DNA of 43,098 bases from Alphaproteobacteria bacterium. Lineage in GTDB: Bacteria; Pseudomonadota; Alphaproteobacteria; Rs-D84. Positions 27,969 through 39,752 of this stretch are shown here, piece by piece. The position numbers were made by a program, and so were the translations under genes. The stretch lies in assembly GCA_009784815.1 (NCBI GenBank), contig WQXN01000007.1, positions 1-43,098 of the forward strand. Direction: 5' to 3'. The notes beneath the pieces were generated by a model, which was not told where the DNA came from, made no database searches, and worked only from the letters and a program-made list of their open reading frames with translations. Numbering within the stretch: position 1 is the first letter of the stretch; every line of letters begins with the position of its first letter.

Positions 27969-29249
27969 ATGATAGACTTGAAGATAATCAAAACCGATCC
28001 GGAAATGGTCAAAAAGAACGCCGCCAACAAGGGCATGGCTGTGGACGTCGACGCGATTTTGGCTTTGGATGAAAAAATCCGCAAGCTGAAGACCGAGACC
28101 GAAGGCCTGGTCGCGCGTAAAAACGAATTGTCGCGCCAAGTGGCTTCGGCTGCGGACAAGGCTTTGATAATAGCCGAGTCGAAGTCGCTGGGAGAAAAGA
28201 TCGGGGGATTGCAGACAGATCTTGATAAGGCCGAGGCCGAGCTGCATAATCTTATGCTTTCGGTTCCGCAGATAGCTTCGGAGGATACTCCGATCGGCAA
28301 AGACGATTCCGAAAATGTCGTGGTTAAAAAGGTTGGAAAGATACGCGAATTCAATTTTGCCGTACGTTCGCAGACTGAAATTCTTGATTTGAACAACTGG
28401 TGGGCGCCCGAGGCCATAAGCCAGGTTTGCGGTTCGCGCGCGTATTGCCTTATGGGCGAGGCCGCCGAACTGGAATTGGCCGTGCAGACTTATGTGATTC
28501 AAAAGATGATCTCTAAAGGTTTTATATTCATAAACGTTCCCGCGATCGTTAAGCGCCAGGCCATATTTGATGCGGGGCATTTTCCCGGTAGCGACACTTC
28601 GGTAATGGACAACGACGTATTCATGCTTAACGTTCCCGACAAGTGTTTGGCAGGCACGGCCGAGATAGTGCTGAATTCGCTACATCGCGATCAGATTCTT
28701 AATGAAAATCAACTGCCGATAAAGTACGCCGGGTATTCTCCTTGCTTTCGCAAAGAAGCGGGCGCCGCCGGCAAAGACACCAAGGGGCTTATTCGCGTTC
28801 ACCAGTTCCACAAGGTTGAACAGTTCATATATTGCAAGATTGAAGAATCAGACGCCATGCACGTTTTGCTGCGAGGTATTTTGGAAGAGATTATGACGGA
28901 TCTGGAAATCCCGTATCATCTTTTGTCAGTATGCACGGGCGACCTTAGCATAAACAAAGTTAGGCAGGACGATATAGAGGCTTGGGTTCCATCCGAGAAG
29001 ATTTACCGCGAGCTTGGCAGCTGTTCCACCATAGGCGAGTTTCAGGCGCGACGCACAAACACCCGCTATCGCGAGAACGCCACCGGAAAAGTCCGCTTTT
29101 GCGCGACGCTGAACAACACCGCCATAGCTTTGCCAAGGTCTTTGGCCGCCGTGATCGAAAATCATCAGAACGAAGACGGCAGCGTCAACGTGCCGAAAGC
29201 TTTGCAGCCTTTGATGGGCGGGAGAAAAGTCATAGGAGGGAGGAAGTAA
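27969..29249 (+). CDS. serS: Seryl-tRNA synthetase
   Basis: SerRS charges tRNA-Ser. The 426-residue class II enzyme has an N-terminal coiled-coil arm (about residues 27-100, K/E-rich), which grips the long variable arm of tRNA-Ser. The catalytic core shows AGTAEIVLNSLHRDQ in the active-site region, motif 2 at FRKEAGAAGKDTKGLIRVHQF, and motif 3 near LNNTAIALPRSLAAVIENHQ. The length is normal. It heads a run of four same-strand genes (serS, a secreted protein, a YbhN-like protein, fabI), separated by 0-10 nt, that ends at the terminator after fabI. Confidence 0.96.
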   Translation: MIDLKIIKTDPEMVKKNAANKGMAVDVDAILALDEKIRKLKTETEGLVARKNELSRQVASAADKALIIAESKSLGEKIGGLQTDLDKAEAELHNLMLSVPQIASEDTPIGKDDSENVVVKKVGKIREFNFAVRSQTEILDLNNWWAPEAISQVCGSRAYCLMGEAAELELAVQTYVIQKMISKGFIFINVPAIVKRQAIFDAGHFPGSDTSVMDNDVFMLNVPDKCLAGTAEIVLNSLHRDQILNENQLPIKYAGYSPCFRKEAGAAGKDTKGLIRVHQFHKVEQFIYCKIEESDAMHVLLRGILEEIMTDLEIPYHLLSVCTGDLSINKVRQDDIEAWVPSEKIYRELGSCSTIGEFQARRTNTRYRENATGKVRFCATLNNTAIALPRSLAAVIENHQNEDGSVNVPKALQPLMGGRKVIGGRK

Positions 29250-29623
29250 TGAAAAAATTTATAATTATTGGTTTGGTTTTTGTTGGAATTTTGGGCGCGG
29301 GCAATGTGCGTGCCGTTGAATTTCTTCCGAACTTCGAAGACGTTCCCATGATGTCCGGTTTGCAGGCAGTTGACGCCGGAGGATTTTTGTTTTCGGTTCC
29401 CGAGGGTAAAATCGTCGAGACAATCGCGGTATCCGATTCCGTAACGCGCCGCCAGTTCCAGCGGTTCTATCGCGACGCTTTGCGCGGGCTTGGATGGGTT
29501 GTAGTAAAGGAAGATTCAAAAGTTCAGGAATTTTCCCGAAGCGGAGACAGGCTTAGCGTCGAGGTTTTGTCCGCTTCGCCGCTTGAGGTCAGGTTTTCTT
29601 TAATTCCTGTCGGCGAGGAGTAA
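29249..29623 (+). CDS. Small exported protein, function unknown
   Basis: This 124-residue protein has a signal peptide (MKKFIIIGLVFVGILGAGNVRA) and a short periplasmic domain containing VPMMSGLQAVDAGGFLFSVPEGKIVE, RRQFQRFYRDALRGLGW and EVRFSLIPVG. The pattern, a short helix with FYRDALRGLGW followed by strands, resembles small periplasmic folds that occur after serS or near lipid genes, but I cannot name it. The ATG at 29249 overlaps the serS stop (TAATG) and follows AGGAGGGAGG, a strong ribosome-binding site. Longer frames have no such support. Confidence 0.7.
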   Translation: MKKFIIIGLVFVGILGAGNVRAVEFLPNFEDVPMMSGLQAVDAGGFLFSVPEGKIVETIAVSDSVTRRQFQRFYRDALRGLGWVVVKEDSKVQEFSRSGDRLSVEVLSASPLEVRFSLIPVGEE

Positions 29624-29629
29624 CAGTAA

Positions 29630-30694
29630 ATGTCCGTACAAGTCAAACGAATTATGAAGCGCATGTTTATGTGGGCGGGGTTAGCGTTCTTCGCGCTTGC
29701 CGCCGTCATGCTTTACTGGCAGCTGTCCAAATTTTCGCTAAGCGATATTTGGGCAAGCCTGTCCAATATTCCGATGCATAATCTGGTACTTGCCTGCGTG
29801 GCGACTTTTGGAAGCTATATAGCCTTGTCATGCTATGATTATCTTGCTTTGCGCTATGTCGGGCGCATGGTTTCGTGGTGGCGGTGGCTGCTGGCCGGTA
29901 TGGTCGGATTCGCCGTAAGCAACAACGCCGGGCACGCCATGATTTCCGGCGGAAGCATCCGGTACCGCCTTTACACGCGCTGGCGGATCAAAGCTTCCGA
30001 GATAGTGAAGATGATCACGTTTTCCGGGTTCACGTATCTTATGGGTTGCGTGTCCACCGTCACCGTCAGTTATTTTCTTGTGCCGAAAGACGCTTTCGGC
30101 GGAGACGTGATCGCCGGTTACGGCATAGATTTATTAATGCTGTTCTGCGCCGGGTTTCTGCTGTTGTATTTCGGCGCCGCGTTCTTCTATCGCAAGACGA
30201 TCAAGATCAAAGGATTGCGTTTCAAAGTTCCAACTCCGGGCACGGCACTTCGCCAGTCTTTAATCGGCATGACCGACAGCGTGTTCGCGGGCCTTGCTTT
30301 GTACGCGCTGTTGTCATCATTCGTTGAAATCCCGTTCATAACATTCATCGGCATATTCGTCATGGCACAAGTCGTCGGAGTATTCAGCCCGGTGCCCGGA
30401 GGCATCGGAGTGTTCGAGACCATATTCATGCTTGCCATGTCGAATTTCGGAAATCCTTCGGCCATATTCGCCGCTTTGATCGCTTACCGCATAATTTACT
30501 TTCTTATACCTTTGGTCGGGATTGGCGGAATGTTCGTATTGTACGAGCATAACTTGCGGCAGCGGGTCAAAGGGTGGGTTAGCGAGGCCAAGGCAAGGGC
30601 CGCGCGCGTGTCCACAAGGATTCACAATGTTCATATTCCGCGGCCGCATCTTCCGACCTTTAAAAGACGCGGCGTGCGGCGCGGCAGAAAATAG
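29630..30694 (+). CDS. YbhN/UPF0104-like integral membrane protein
   Basis: The 354-residue protein has about eight to nine membrane helices and matches the LPG_synthase_TM/UPF0104 (YbhN) family. Landmarks are VGFAVSNNAGHAMISGGSIRYRLY, RWRIKASEIVKMI and FSPVPGGIGVFETIF, a strongly conserved family signature. In MprF this domain flips lysyl-phosphatidylglycerol, but here the soluble synthase half is absent. The C-terminus is a basic tail (RRGVRRGRK). The function is probably lipid or lipid-linked substrate handling in the inner membrane. The ATG follows GAGGAGTAA and is 6 nt after the previous stop. Confidence 0.82.
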   Translation: MSVQVKRIMKRMFMWAGLAFFALAAVMLYWQLSKFSLSDIWASLSNIPMHNLVLACVATFGSYIALSCYDYLALRYVGRMVSWWRWLLAGMVGFAVSNNAGHAMISGGSIRYRLYTRWRIKASEIVKMITFSGFTYLMGCVSTVTVSYFLVPKDAFGGDVIAGYGIDLLMLFCAGFLLLYFGAAFFYRKTIKIKGLRFKVPTPGTALRQSLIGMTDSVFAGLALYALLSSFVEIPFITFIGIFVMAQVVGVFSPVPGGIGVFETIFMLAMSNFGNPSAIFAALIAYRIIYFLIPLVGIGGMFVLYEHNLRQRVKGWVSEAKARAARVSTRIHNVHIPRPHLPTFKRRGVRRGRK

Positions 30695-30703
30695 GAGCAA
30701 AAA

Positions 30704-31510
30704 ATGTCTGATTTGTTGAAAGGAAAACGCGGGCTTATAATGGGCGTTGCCAACGATATGTCCATGGCTTGGAGCATTGCGAAGTTGTGCGCAGAAAACG
30801 GCGCCGAAATCGCCATGCCGTACGGTATACCTCAGCTTGAAAAGCGCGTAGTACCTTTGGCCGAATCGATCGGCGCAAAGTTTGTTATGGAAACCAACGT
30901 GCAGAACGACGCGCAGATGGACGCGTTGTTCGCAAGAATAGAAAAAGAGTGGGGCGGGTTGGATTTCGTGCTTCACGCCGTTGCGTTTTCGGACAAGAAC
31001 GAATTGGTCGGACGATTTGTCGACACTTCGCGCGACAACTTCAAGAACACCATGGACATATCCGTGTATTCTTTTGCGGATGTCGCGCGCCGCGCCGCGC
31101 CTTTGATGAAAAACGGTGGAAGTATTTTAACGCTTACGTATTTGGGCGGCGAAAAATCCGTGCCGAACTATAACGTTATGGGCGTCGCGAAGGCCGCTTT
31201 GGATTCGGCCACGCGTTATCTTGCGGCGGATTTAGGCAAGGATAATATTCGAGTGAACGCGATTTCCGCAGGGCCGATAAGGACGCTTGCGGCCAGCGGT
31301 ATCGGAGGGTTCCGCGATATGCTTGACCTTAACGCCATGCTGACGCCGATGCGCCGCAATATGACTTTGGAAGACGTGTCTGGCGCCGCGCTTTATATGT
31401 TCAGCGAGTTGTCCAGCGGAGTTACCGGCGAGATTCACCACGTGGACTGCGGATACAGTTCCACGGCTTTGGTCCCCGCCGAAGTGCAGAGTATGATTTT
31501 GAAAAAATAA
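30704..31510 (+). CDS. fabI: Enoyl-[acyl-carrier-protein] reductase (NADH), FabI type
   Basis: FabI carries out the last reduction of each fatty-acid elongation round. The 268-residue SDR-family protein has the FabI-specific nucleotide site GLIMGVANDMSMAWSIAK, LDFVLHAVAFSDK, the active-site SILTLTYLGGEKSVPNYN (Tyr-x6-Lys completed by MGVAKAALD) and ISAGPIRTLAASGI. These features separate FabI from other SDRs. The ATG is preceded by AGGAG. The gene closes the serS operon, and a hairpin terminator begins one base after the stop. Confidence 0.95.
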   Translation: MSDLLKGKRGLIMGVANDMSMAWSIAKLCAENGAEIAMPYGIPQLEKRVVPLAESIGAKFVMETNVQNDAQMDALFARIEKEWGGLDFVLHAVAFSDKNELVGRFVDTSRDNFKNTMDISVYSFADVARRAAPLMKNGGSILTLTYLGGEKSVPNYNVMGVAKAALDSATRYLAADLGKDNIRVNAISAGPIRTLAASGIGGFRDMLDLNAMLTPMRRNMTLEDVSGAALYMFSELSSGVTGEIHHVDCGYSSTALVPAEVQSMILKK

Positions 31511-31542
31511 AAATCGCCCGCGGAAGCGGGCGATTTGTTTTT
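31511..31542. terminator. Bidirectional intrinsic terminator
   Basis: AAATCGCCCGC-GGAA-GCGGGCGATTT is an 11-bp perfect stem with a tetraloop, followed by GTTTTT on the plus strand; the minus strand also reads into a U-rich run. It ends fabI and the convergent gene 31552-32487. Confidence 0.92.
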
Positions 31543-31551
31543 GCGCGGCTA

Positions 31552-32487
31552 TTATGCGCCGCGGTTGCTTATACGGCTGCGGGCCGCTGCCAGCTGGATC
31601 TTTTTGGACTGATTGTTCGCTAACTTTAATTTGGCTGCGCCCTTATTATAATTCTTGGCATCTAGCTTCGTATCGTCATTATTTTTGCGTTTAGATAAAA
31701 AGTCTTTGATGGATTCCTGGCTTTCTTTATTTTGAAGATCTTTAATCAGATATTGAAGCAATTTTTTCATTTCTTCTGTATTGTGATATTCGTTCTTCAA
31801 ACGTTCAAAATGTTTGAGAGCCGAAGAAAAAGACGAAGAAGCATTGATTCTCCACCCATCCTGCAAATAATGTAATCCAGCCAGCATTTCTGCTTCAGCA
31901 TAGACTCTATTTAAGACGTCTTCCCATCGTTCTGTCCAGTTCAAAACTTGGGCCGAATCTTCCGAGGAAATTGGATGGCCGTCGTTTCGTTTTATAAAGT
32001 CGAAATATGACCGTAGATTTTCTAAATTTTCACGATAATTTCCTAAAATTTCAAGCGCTTCCGTAGGATTTCTTAACTGAACATACATCCATGCAAAATC
32101 AATCTTTTGCTCGAAAGAAAGGGTTGAATCGGGGTGTGTTTTTCGCAAAGCTTCCAGTGCAAGCAATTTTTGACCGTCGGTTTTTGCAGTGCCAGCGATA
32201 AATTTGTAATCGTTAATACTATATTTTCCAGGATTAGGAAATGCTAAATTAATTTTTTGCATATCTGAAATTTTTTTATATAGTTCTTTTGTATCTTTTT
32301 TAAATTCTCTTTTTTTGGTATGGTTAGTCTTGGCCGCTATGTATTGTGCTTTTAAGTCTTCTATGGATTCTTTTACAGCAGGATTTTCAAGTATTTGAGC
32401 TGTAATGATTGCGCCTGGAATTAAAAGAGCAGCGAGACCGTATTCAATTATTTTTGAGGTTTTATTTTTGGTTTTATCTTGCGCCAT
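31552..32487 (-). CDS. Helix-rich orphan protein, AT-rich gene
   Basis: The 311-residue protein has one N-terminal hydrophobic segment (YGLAALLIPGAIITAQILE), then is almost entirely helical and charged. Segments such as FAWMYVQLRNPTEALEILGNYREN and AEAEMLAGLHYLQDGWRIN suggest TPR-like helix pairs. The end (AKLKLANNQSKKIQLAAARSR) is basic. No family is recognised. The gene is visibly richer in A and T than its neighbours, and it stands alone between two convergent or divergent housekeeping blocks, as a recent acquisition would. The ATG follows AAAAAGGAG. Confidence 0.55.
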   Translation of the reverse strand: MAQDKTKNKTSKIIEYGLAALLIPGAIITAQILENPAVKESIEDLKAQYIAAKTNHTKKREFKKDTKELYKKISDMQKINLAFPNPGKYSINDYKFIAGTAKTDGQKLLALEALRKTHPDSTLSFEQKIDFAWMYVQLRNPTEALEILGNYRENLENLRSYFDFIKRNDGHPISSEDSAQVLNWTERWEDVLNRVYAEAEMLAGLHYLQDGWRINASSSFSSALKHFERLKNEYHNTEEMKKLLQYLIKDLQNKESQESIKDFLSKRKNNDDTKLDAKNYNKGAAKLKLANNQSKKIQLAAARSRISNRGA

Positions 32488-32594
32488 TTTGGGCTCCTTT
32501 TTAGTTAGGGTGTGAGGGTTATGGTCGCGAAAGCGGCCGGGTAAAATTTATGTATGAATGGGTGTTTATTACGCAGAAATCCGCAGAAATCCAC

Positions 32595-32609
32595 GGGGGG
32601 GGGTAAGAT
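32595..32609 (+). promoter_or_regulatory. G9 tract followed by TAAGAT
   Basis: Nine G (32595-32603) precede TAAGAT (32604-32609) in the gap before ligA. No -35 is seen at 16-19 nt; instead the region holds a tandem repeat of CGCAGAAATC (32572-32591). It has the same polarity as the other G tracts. Confidence 0.35.
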
Positions 32610-32668
32610 TGAAGGACTTGTAATTCATGATGGTATTCTATCAAAAAATTTAGCGTTTGTCAAGCGGC

Positions 32669-35507
<2,839 letters not shown>

Positions 35508-35535
35508 TTGAAATTTTATAAAAATGGTATAGAAT
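35508..35535 (+). promoter_or_regulatory. Promoter of valS
   Basis: TTGAAA (35508-35513) and TAGAAT (35530-35535) are 16 nt apart. The leader is about 18 nt and carries AAAGGGA, so this gene has a conventional start. Confidence 0.5.
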
Positions 35536-35559
35536 TGCCGCACATAAAGGGATTTGAAA

Positions 35560-38061
35560 ATGGCATATAAGGCAGAACAAAAATTAGACGATAAATACGA
35601 TCATAAGACAATCGAAAACCGATGCATGGAATTTTGGGAGCGCGAACAGGTTTACAAATTCGATCCGTCAAAAACACGCGCGGAAACTTTTGCTATCGAT
35701 ACTCCGCCCCCGACCATTTCCGGTTCTTTGCATATCGGGCATATTTACGGTTACAGCCAGGCAGACATAGGAGTTCGATATCAGCGCATGCAGGGAAAAA
35801 ACATATTCTTCCCGATAGGCTGGGACGACAACGGGCTTCCGACCGAGCGCCGCGTGCAGATCAATTACAACATCAAGTGCGATCCGTCTTTGCCTTATGA
35901 TCCCGCGTTCAAACCCGCGCTTGAATTCGACAAGCCGATGCAGCCAGTGTCGCGCCAGAACTTCATAGAAATATGCCGCGAGATGATCGCAAAAGATTCA
36001 AAAGTGTTCGAAGGCATAATGCGCAACGTAGGGTTTTCGTACGACTGGTCGCTTATGTATTCCACAATATCATTGGACGCCGTGCGTTTGGCGCAAGAGT
36101 CGTTTATCAAACTGTATAAAAGCGGAAACGTTAAGTCGGTCGAGGCTCCGACCATGTGGGATACGCAGTTCCAGACCGCGGTGGCGCAGGCCGAGCTTGA
36201 AGACCGGGAAACCCTAGGCAACTTTCACGATATAAAATTTAAATGCGGCGGAGACGAATTCGTAATCGCTACCACGCGCCCCGAGCTACTGCCCGCGTGC
36301 ATTGCGGTAGTCGCGCATCCAGACGACGAACGGTATAAAAAGTTTTTTGGAAAAACCGCCAAGACTCCGCTGTTCAATATGGAAGTTCCGGTTATGCCAT
36401 CCATTCATGCAAATCCCGAAAAAGGCACCGGTATACTTATGGTATGCACTTTCGGAGATCAGGACGACGTAAATTTTTGGAAGGCAAATCAACAGCAGCT
36501 ACCGCTGAGGCAGATCATAGGCAAAGACGGCCGCATATTCGGCGTCGACGGATTCGACGGATTGTCCGTCAAACAGGCCCGGAAGAAAATCGTCGAAATG
36601 CTGCGCGAGTCCGGTGACTTGGCGGGCGAGCCCAAGCCGATCATGCATGCGGTAAAATTTTACGAGAAAGGAGATCTTCCGATCGAGTTCGTATCTTCGC
36701 GTCAGTGGTTCGTATCAATGCTTGATAAAAAACAGATGATGATAGACTCCGCGCATAAAATAAAATGGACGCCCGAGCATATGAAAACGAGATTCATAAA
36801 TTGGGCCGAAGGGATAAACCAAGACTGGCTTATATCGCGCCAGCGTTTCTTCGGCGTGCCGTTCCCGGTTTGGTACAAATTGGACAACGACGGCAACCCG
36901 GTTTATGACGAGCCGATTTTTGCCGCAGAACTTCCGTGTGATCCGGCGTTTCAGGTTCCGTCCGGTTATGACGAATCCCAACGCGGAAAGCCGAATGGAT
37001 TTATGGGTGAACCGGACGTAGTGGACACTTGGGCTACTTCGGCTTTGACTCCGGCGATTGCGATGGCCAAAACCGATGCGAAGAATTTAGGCCTGCCGTT
37101 CGACGCTCGTTGGAGCGGGCATGATATTATACGCACTTGGGATTTTTACACCGTGCTTGTGACCATGATGAACGACGGCGGCAAGCTGCCTTGGAACGAA
37201 CTTTGGATAAACGGATTCGTGCTTGATCCTGATCGTAAAAAAATGTCCAAGTCCAAAGGCAACGTCGTAGTGCCCCAGCATTTGGTCGACAAGTTCGGCG
37301 CGGACGCTATCCGCATTTGGGCCGCAAGCGCCAAGTGGGGAACCGATGGAATAGCCGATGAAAACGTCATGGATCAAAAGCGCAAGCTTGTTATGAAGTT
37401 CTTTAACGCGGCCAAGTTCGTATACGGCTTCGCGGGCGAAACGAAAGACATAAAAATGTCGGCGAGCGATAATCCGGTCGATCTTGCTTATTTGGCGCAG
37501 CTGGAAAAATCAATAAAAGAAGCAGACAGATATTTCAAACAGAACGATCATACGGGCGCGCTTATCGCGACCGAGCAGGCGTTCTGGGATTTTTGCGACA
37601 ACTATCTTGAGATAGTCAAGGGCAGGGCTTATGCCGGGGACGAATCCGCGCTTAAATCATTGAGGTTCGCGATAGATATTTTCTGCGCGATGTTTGCGCC
37701 CTTTATGCCTTTCATAACGGAAGAAGTTTGGCAGGCGCATCCCAATAAAGAAAAATTCGGAAGCCTTAGCATTCATAAATACCGTTATCCGACAATGTGG
37801 ATAGATTTTGCGGACGATAATTTAAGGGTTTGGAAAAATGCGGAGGGATTTGAAGATCTGTGCGAGTTGGTGTCGTATGTTCGCGGAGAGAAATCCAAGA
37901 ATAATTTTTCGATGAAAAAGGGAATCGCAAAGCTGGTCGTAAAGCAGAGCGCGTTTTTGAAATCGGCCGAGGCTGATATAAAGAATGTTTTGAATGTATC
38001 CTATCTTAATTTCGAGGGCGAGGAATTAGTCGGCAAATTAATTTGGGCGGAGGATCAGTAA
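35560..38061 (+). CDS. valS: Valyl-tRNA synthetase, archaeal-like type
   Basis: ValRS charges tRNA-Val. The 833-residue class I enzyme has TPPPTISGSLHIGHIYGY (HIGH), then GWDDNGLPTERRV, the editing-domain segment IATTRPELLPACIAVVAHP, a WFVSMLDKKQMM region, DVVDTWATSALTPAIA and the KKMSKSKGNVV motif, followed by the anticodon-binding helices. The wording of the first blocks (PPPTISG, DDNGLPTERR) resembles the archaeal-type ValRS known from Rickettsia rather than the standard bacterial PPPNVTG form, and the long C-terminal coiled coil of bacterial ValRS is missing. The ATG at 35560 follows AAGGGA. A TTG six nt upstream is less likely. Confidence 0.93.
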   Translation: MAYKAEQKLDDKYDHKTIENRCMEFWEREQVYKFDPSKTRAETFAIDTPPPTISGSLHIGHIYGYSQADIGVRYQRMQGKNIFFPIGWDDNGLPTERRVQINYNIKCDPSLPYDPAFKPALEFDKPMQPVSRQNFIEICREMIAKDSKVFEGIMRNVGFSYDWSLMYSTISLDAVRLAQESFIKLYKSGNVKSVEAPTMWDTQFQTAVAQAELEDRETLGNFHDIKFKCGGDEFVIATTRPELLPACIAVVAHPDDERYKKFFGKTAKTPLFNMEVPVMPSIHANPEKGTGILMVCTFGDQDDVNFWKANQQQLPLRQIIGKDGRIFGVDGFDGLSVKQARKKIVEMLRESGDLAGEPKPIMHAVKFYEKGDLPIEFVSSRQWFVSMLDKKQMMIDSAHKIKWTPEHMKTRFINWAEGINQDWLISRQRFFGVPFPVWYKLDNDGNPVYDEPIFAAELPCDPAFQVPSGYDESQRGKPNGFMGEPDVVDTWATSALTPAIAMAKTDAKNLGLPFDARWSGHDIIRTWDFYTVLVTMMNDGGKLPWNELWINGFVLDPDRKKMSKSKGNVVVPQHLVDKFGADAIRIWAASAKWGTDGIADENVMDQKRKLVMKFFNAAKFVYGFAGETKDIKMSASDNPVDLAYLAQLEKSIKEADRYFKQNDHTGALIATEQAFWDFCDNYLEIVKGRAYAGDESALKSLRFAIDIFCAMFAPFMPFITEEVWQAHPNKEKFGSLSIHKYRYPTMWIDFADDNLRVWKNAEGFEDLCELVSYVRGEKSKNNFSMKKGIAKLVVKQSAFLKSAEADIKNVLNVSYLNFEGEELVGKLIWAEDQ

Positions 38062-38285
38062 TGGATAAAATGGAAATAGTCGGAATCATTGCGTCCGCGT
38101 TTATACTGGCTTCGTTCGTATTCAACACCAAACTGAAAATACGCGCAGTCAACAGCGTAGGCGCGGCAATATTCGTGGCTTATGGGTTGATCCTGAACCT
38201 GCCTTCCATTTGGCTTATGAACGCCGCGCTGATAATGGTTAACGGTTTTTATATCGTTAAAGAGATAAAGAAAAGAAAAGCTTAA
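38061..38285 (+). CDS. Small YgjV-like membrane protein
   Basis: The 74-residue protein has two hydrophobic segments, VGIIASAFILASFVF and GAAIFVAYGLILNLPSIW with LMNAALIMVNGFYIVKE. The sequence RAVNSVGAAIFVAYGL resembles the repeat unit of YgjV-type inner membrane proteins. I do not know a function. The ATG overlaps the valS stop (TAATG) and follows GGAGG by 7 nt, so it is co-translated with valS. Its stop and that of the convergent leucine-rich-repeat gene share the palindrome TTAA. Confidence 0.65.
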   Translation: MDKMEIVGIIASAFILASFVFNTKLKIRAVNSVGAAIFVAYGLILNLPSIWLMNAALIMVNGFYIVKEIKKRKA

Positions 38286-39733
38286 CGGCCGTTTTTATAG
38301 AACGCAAACGGATTGATTATTCCGCCCGGCGCCGTTATTATGTCTTTCTTTTCCAGCTTAGGATTGCTGCATACCGACAAGAAGTCTATATTGGCATTTC
38401 CTATGTTAAGCTCTTCCAGGTACGCGTTTTCTTCGATAGAATTCTGCGCCGCATGCTGCAGATTAGGAAGATTAAGTTCGGTCGCTCCGGTTTGCCAGAA
38501 TGCACGGCTGGACGCGTATATTAGGCGCGAAAGATCAAACATAGTTCCCGGGGCGTTAGATCCCGCGCCGTTGAAGGCGTCCGCTTGCGCGGTATGCGCG
38601 TTTGGAAAACTCACGGTTCCTAATTCAGAAGCGCAATAGAAGGCGTGGTCCCCGATGACCAGGTCTTCGCCATCACCGCGTATGAGTTTCAATTCATAGC
38701 ATTGTGAGAAGCAATATTCAGGAATAGTGACTATGTAGGACGGAAGATGTATGGTAATCAGGTCTTGGAACTTTGACAGCTCGGTTTTTGTATTTCCCGC
38801 AGGAAGCGGAAGATGGTTTTCAAAAATATTACACAGTGCTTCCATGGTCGTCTTATAGCGATAGATGCACTGCCATCCATTCCCTAAATGGACTTTAGTT
38901 TCCGTGTCAATAATGATGGCCGGCGCGGCAGGTTTGTCTTCCGCGGTCAGTTCCGGTATGTGGTATTCGTCGGGCTTGGTCGCTGAGCCGCTGCCGAATT
39001 CCACGACTAGATTATGAGCCATGTTTTCGCAGAGTATAGTTTGCAATTCGTTCGGCGCGATGTATCGCCCGAATGCACGGTGAGATTTCGGCGATACGAC
39101 TAATGTTTCCAGATTGGGACATTTTTGTATCGTCGTTATGTCAAAGCGGTTTTTTTCTTCGCCGTTATCGTATTCGTATCCGTTGTCACCGCCGATATTC
39201 ATGGTTTTCATATTCTGGCAGTCGTAGATAAGTTTCTCGAATTTATGCAGGCGCGGCGCGTATACGGTTTCCAGATTTTTGCATCGTCCGATGCTGCGAG
39301 TTTTTGCGGTTTGTAAACTTGGCATATACAGATCGGTCAGGTTGTCGCAGTGCCAAAAGCAGAACTTGTCGATTTGAAACACTTTCGATATGTCGACCTG
39401 TTCGACGTTCGATCCGTTGAAACAATCCTGGCCAAGGCGCGCGTATCCGAGCACTTCCACATGCTGCAAATCCTTGTTCTTTGCGAAAGCGCAGCCGCCT
39501 ATGTCTGTTATGTGCGCGGGTATGGACAAGTACGAAATGCCTTTGAAGTCGGAATGGTTTATAGTTCCGAAGTTCGCACTTTCCGGAATCGCGTGCGGAT
39601 TTTTCGACGCAGCGATTTTATCGATCAGAGCCATAAGGTCGCGTCCCGCCTGTTCAGTTTTTGCGATAAACTTCCATCCTTTGTATTCTTGCTGTCTATC
39701 CGGCTCGTTGCGGTTGAAAAACGGGCTTGGCAT
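38282..39733 (-). CDS. BspA-type leucine-rich-repeat protein
   Basis: The 483-residue protein is built from LRR_5 (BspA-like) repeats. Recurrent units of about 22-23 residues appear as YLSIPAHITDIGGCAFAKNKD, LHHVEVL-type strands, KFCFWHCDNLTDLYMPSL, IGDHAFYCASELGTVSFP and LNLPNLQHAAQNSI. There is no signal peptide, unlike most surface BspA proteins, so it may act in the cytoplasm or leave the cell by another route. A non-repeat insert with GNGWQCIYRYKT lies near residues 275-300. The start follows AAAAGGAG. It is the last gene of a three-gene operon with two unknown proteins. Confidence 0.75.
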   Translation of the reverse strand: MPSPFFNRNEPDRQQEYKGWKFIAKTEQAGRDLMALIDKIAASKNPHAIPESANFGTINHSDFKGISYLSIPAHITDIGGCAFAKNKDLQHVEVLGYARLGQDCFNGSNVEQVDISKVFQIDKFCFWHCDNLTDLYMPSLQTAKTRSIGRCKNLETVYAPRLHKFEKLIYDCQNMKTMNIGGDNGYEYDNGEEKNRFDITTIQKCPNLETLVVSPKSHRAFGRYIAPNELQTILCENMAHNLVVEFGSGSATKPDEYHIPELTAEDKPAAPAIIIDTETKVHLGNGWQCIYRYKTTMEALCNIFENHLPLPAGNTKTELSKFQDLITIHLPSYIVTIPEYCFSQCYELKLIRGDGEDLVIGDHAFYCASELGTVSFPNAHTAQADAFNGAGSNAPGTMFDLSRLIYASSRAFWQTGATELNLPNLQHAAQNSIEENAYLEELNIGNANIDFLSVCSNPKLEKKDIITAPGGIINPFAFYKNGR

Positions 39734-39752
39734 TTTATTCTCCTTTTGTTTT

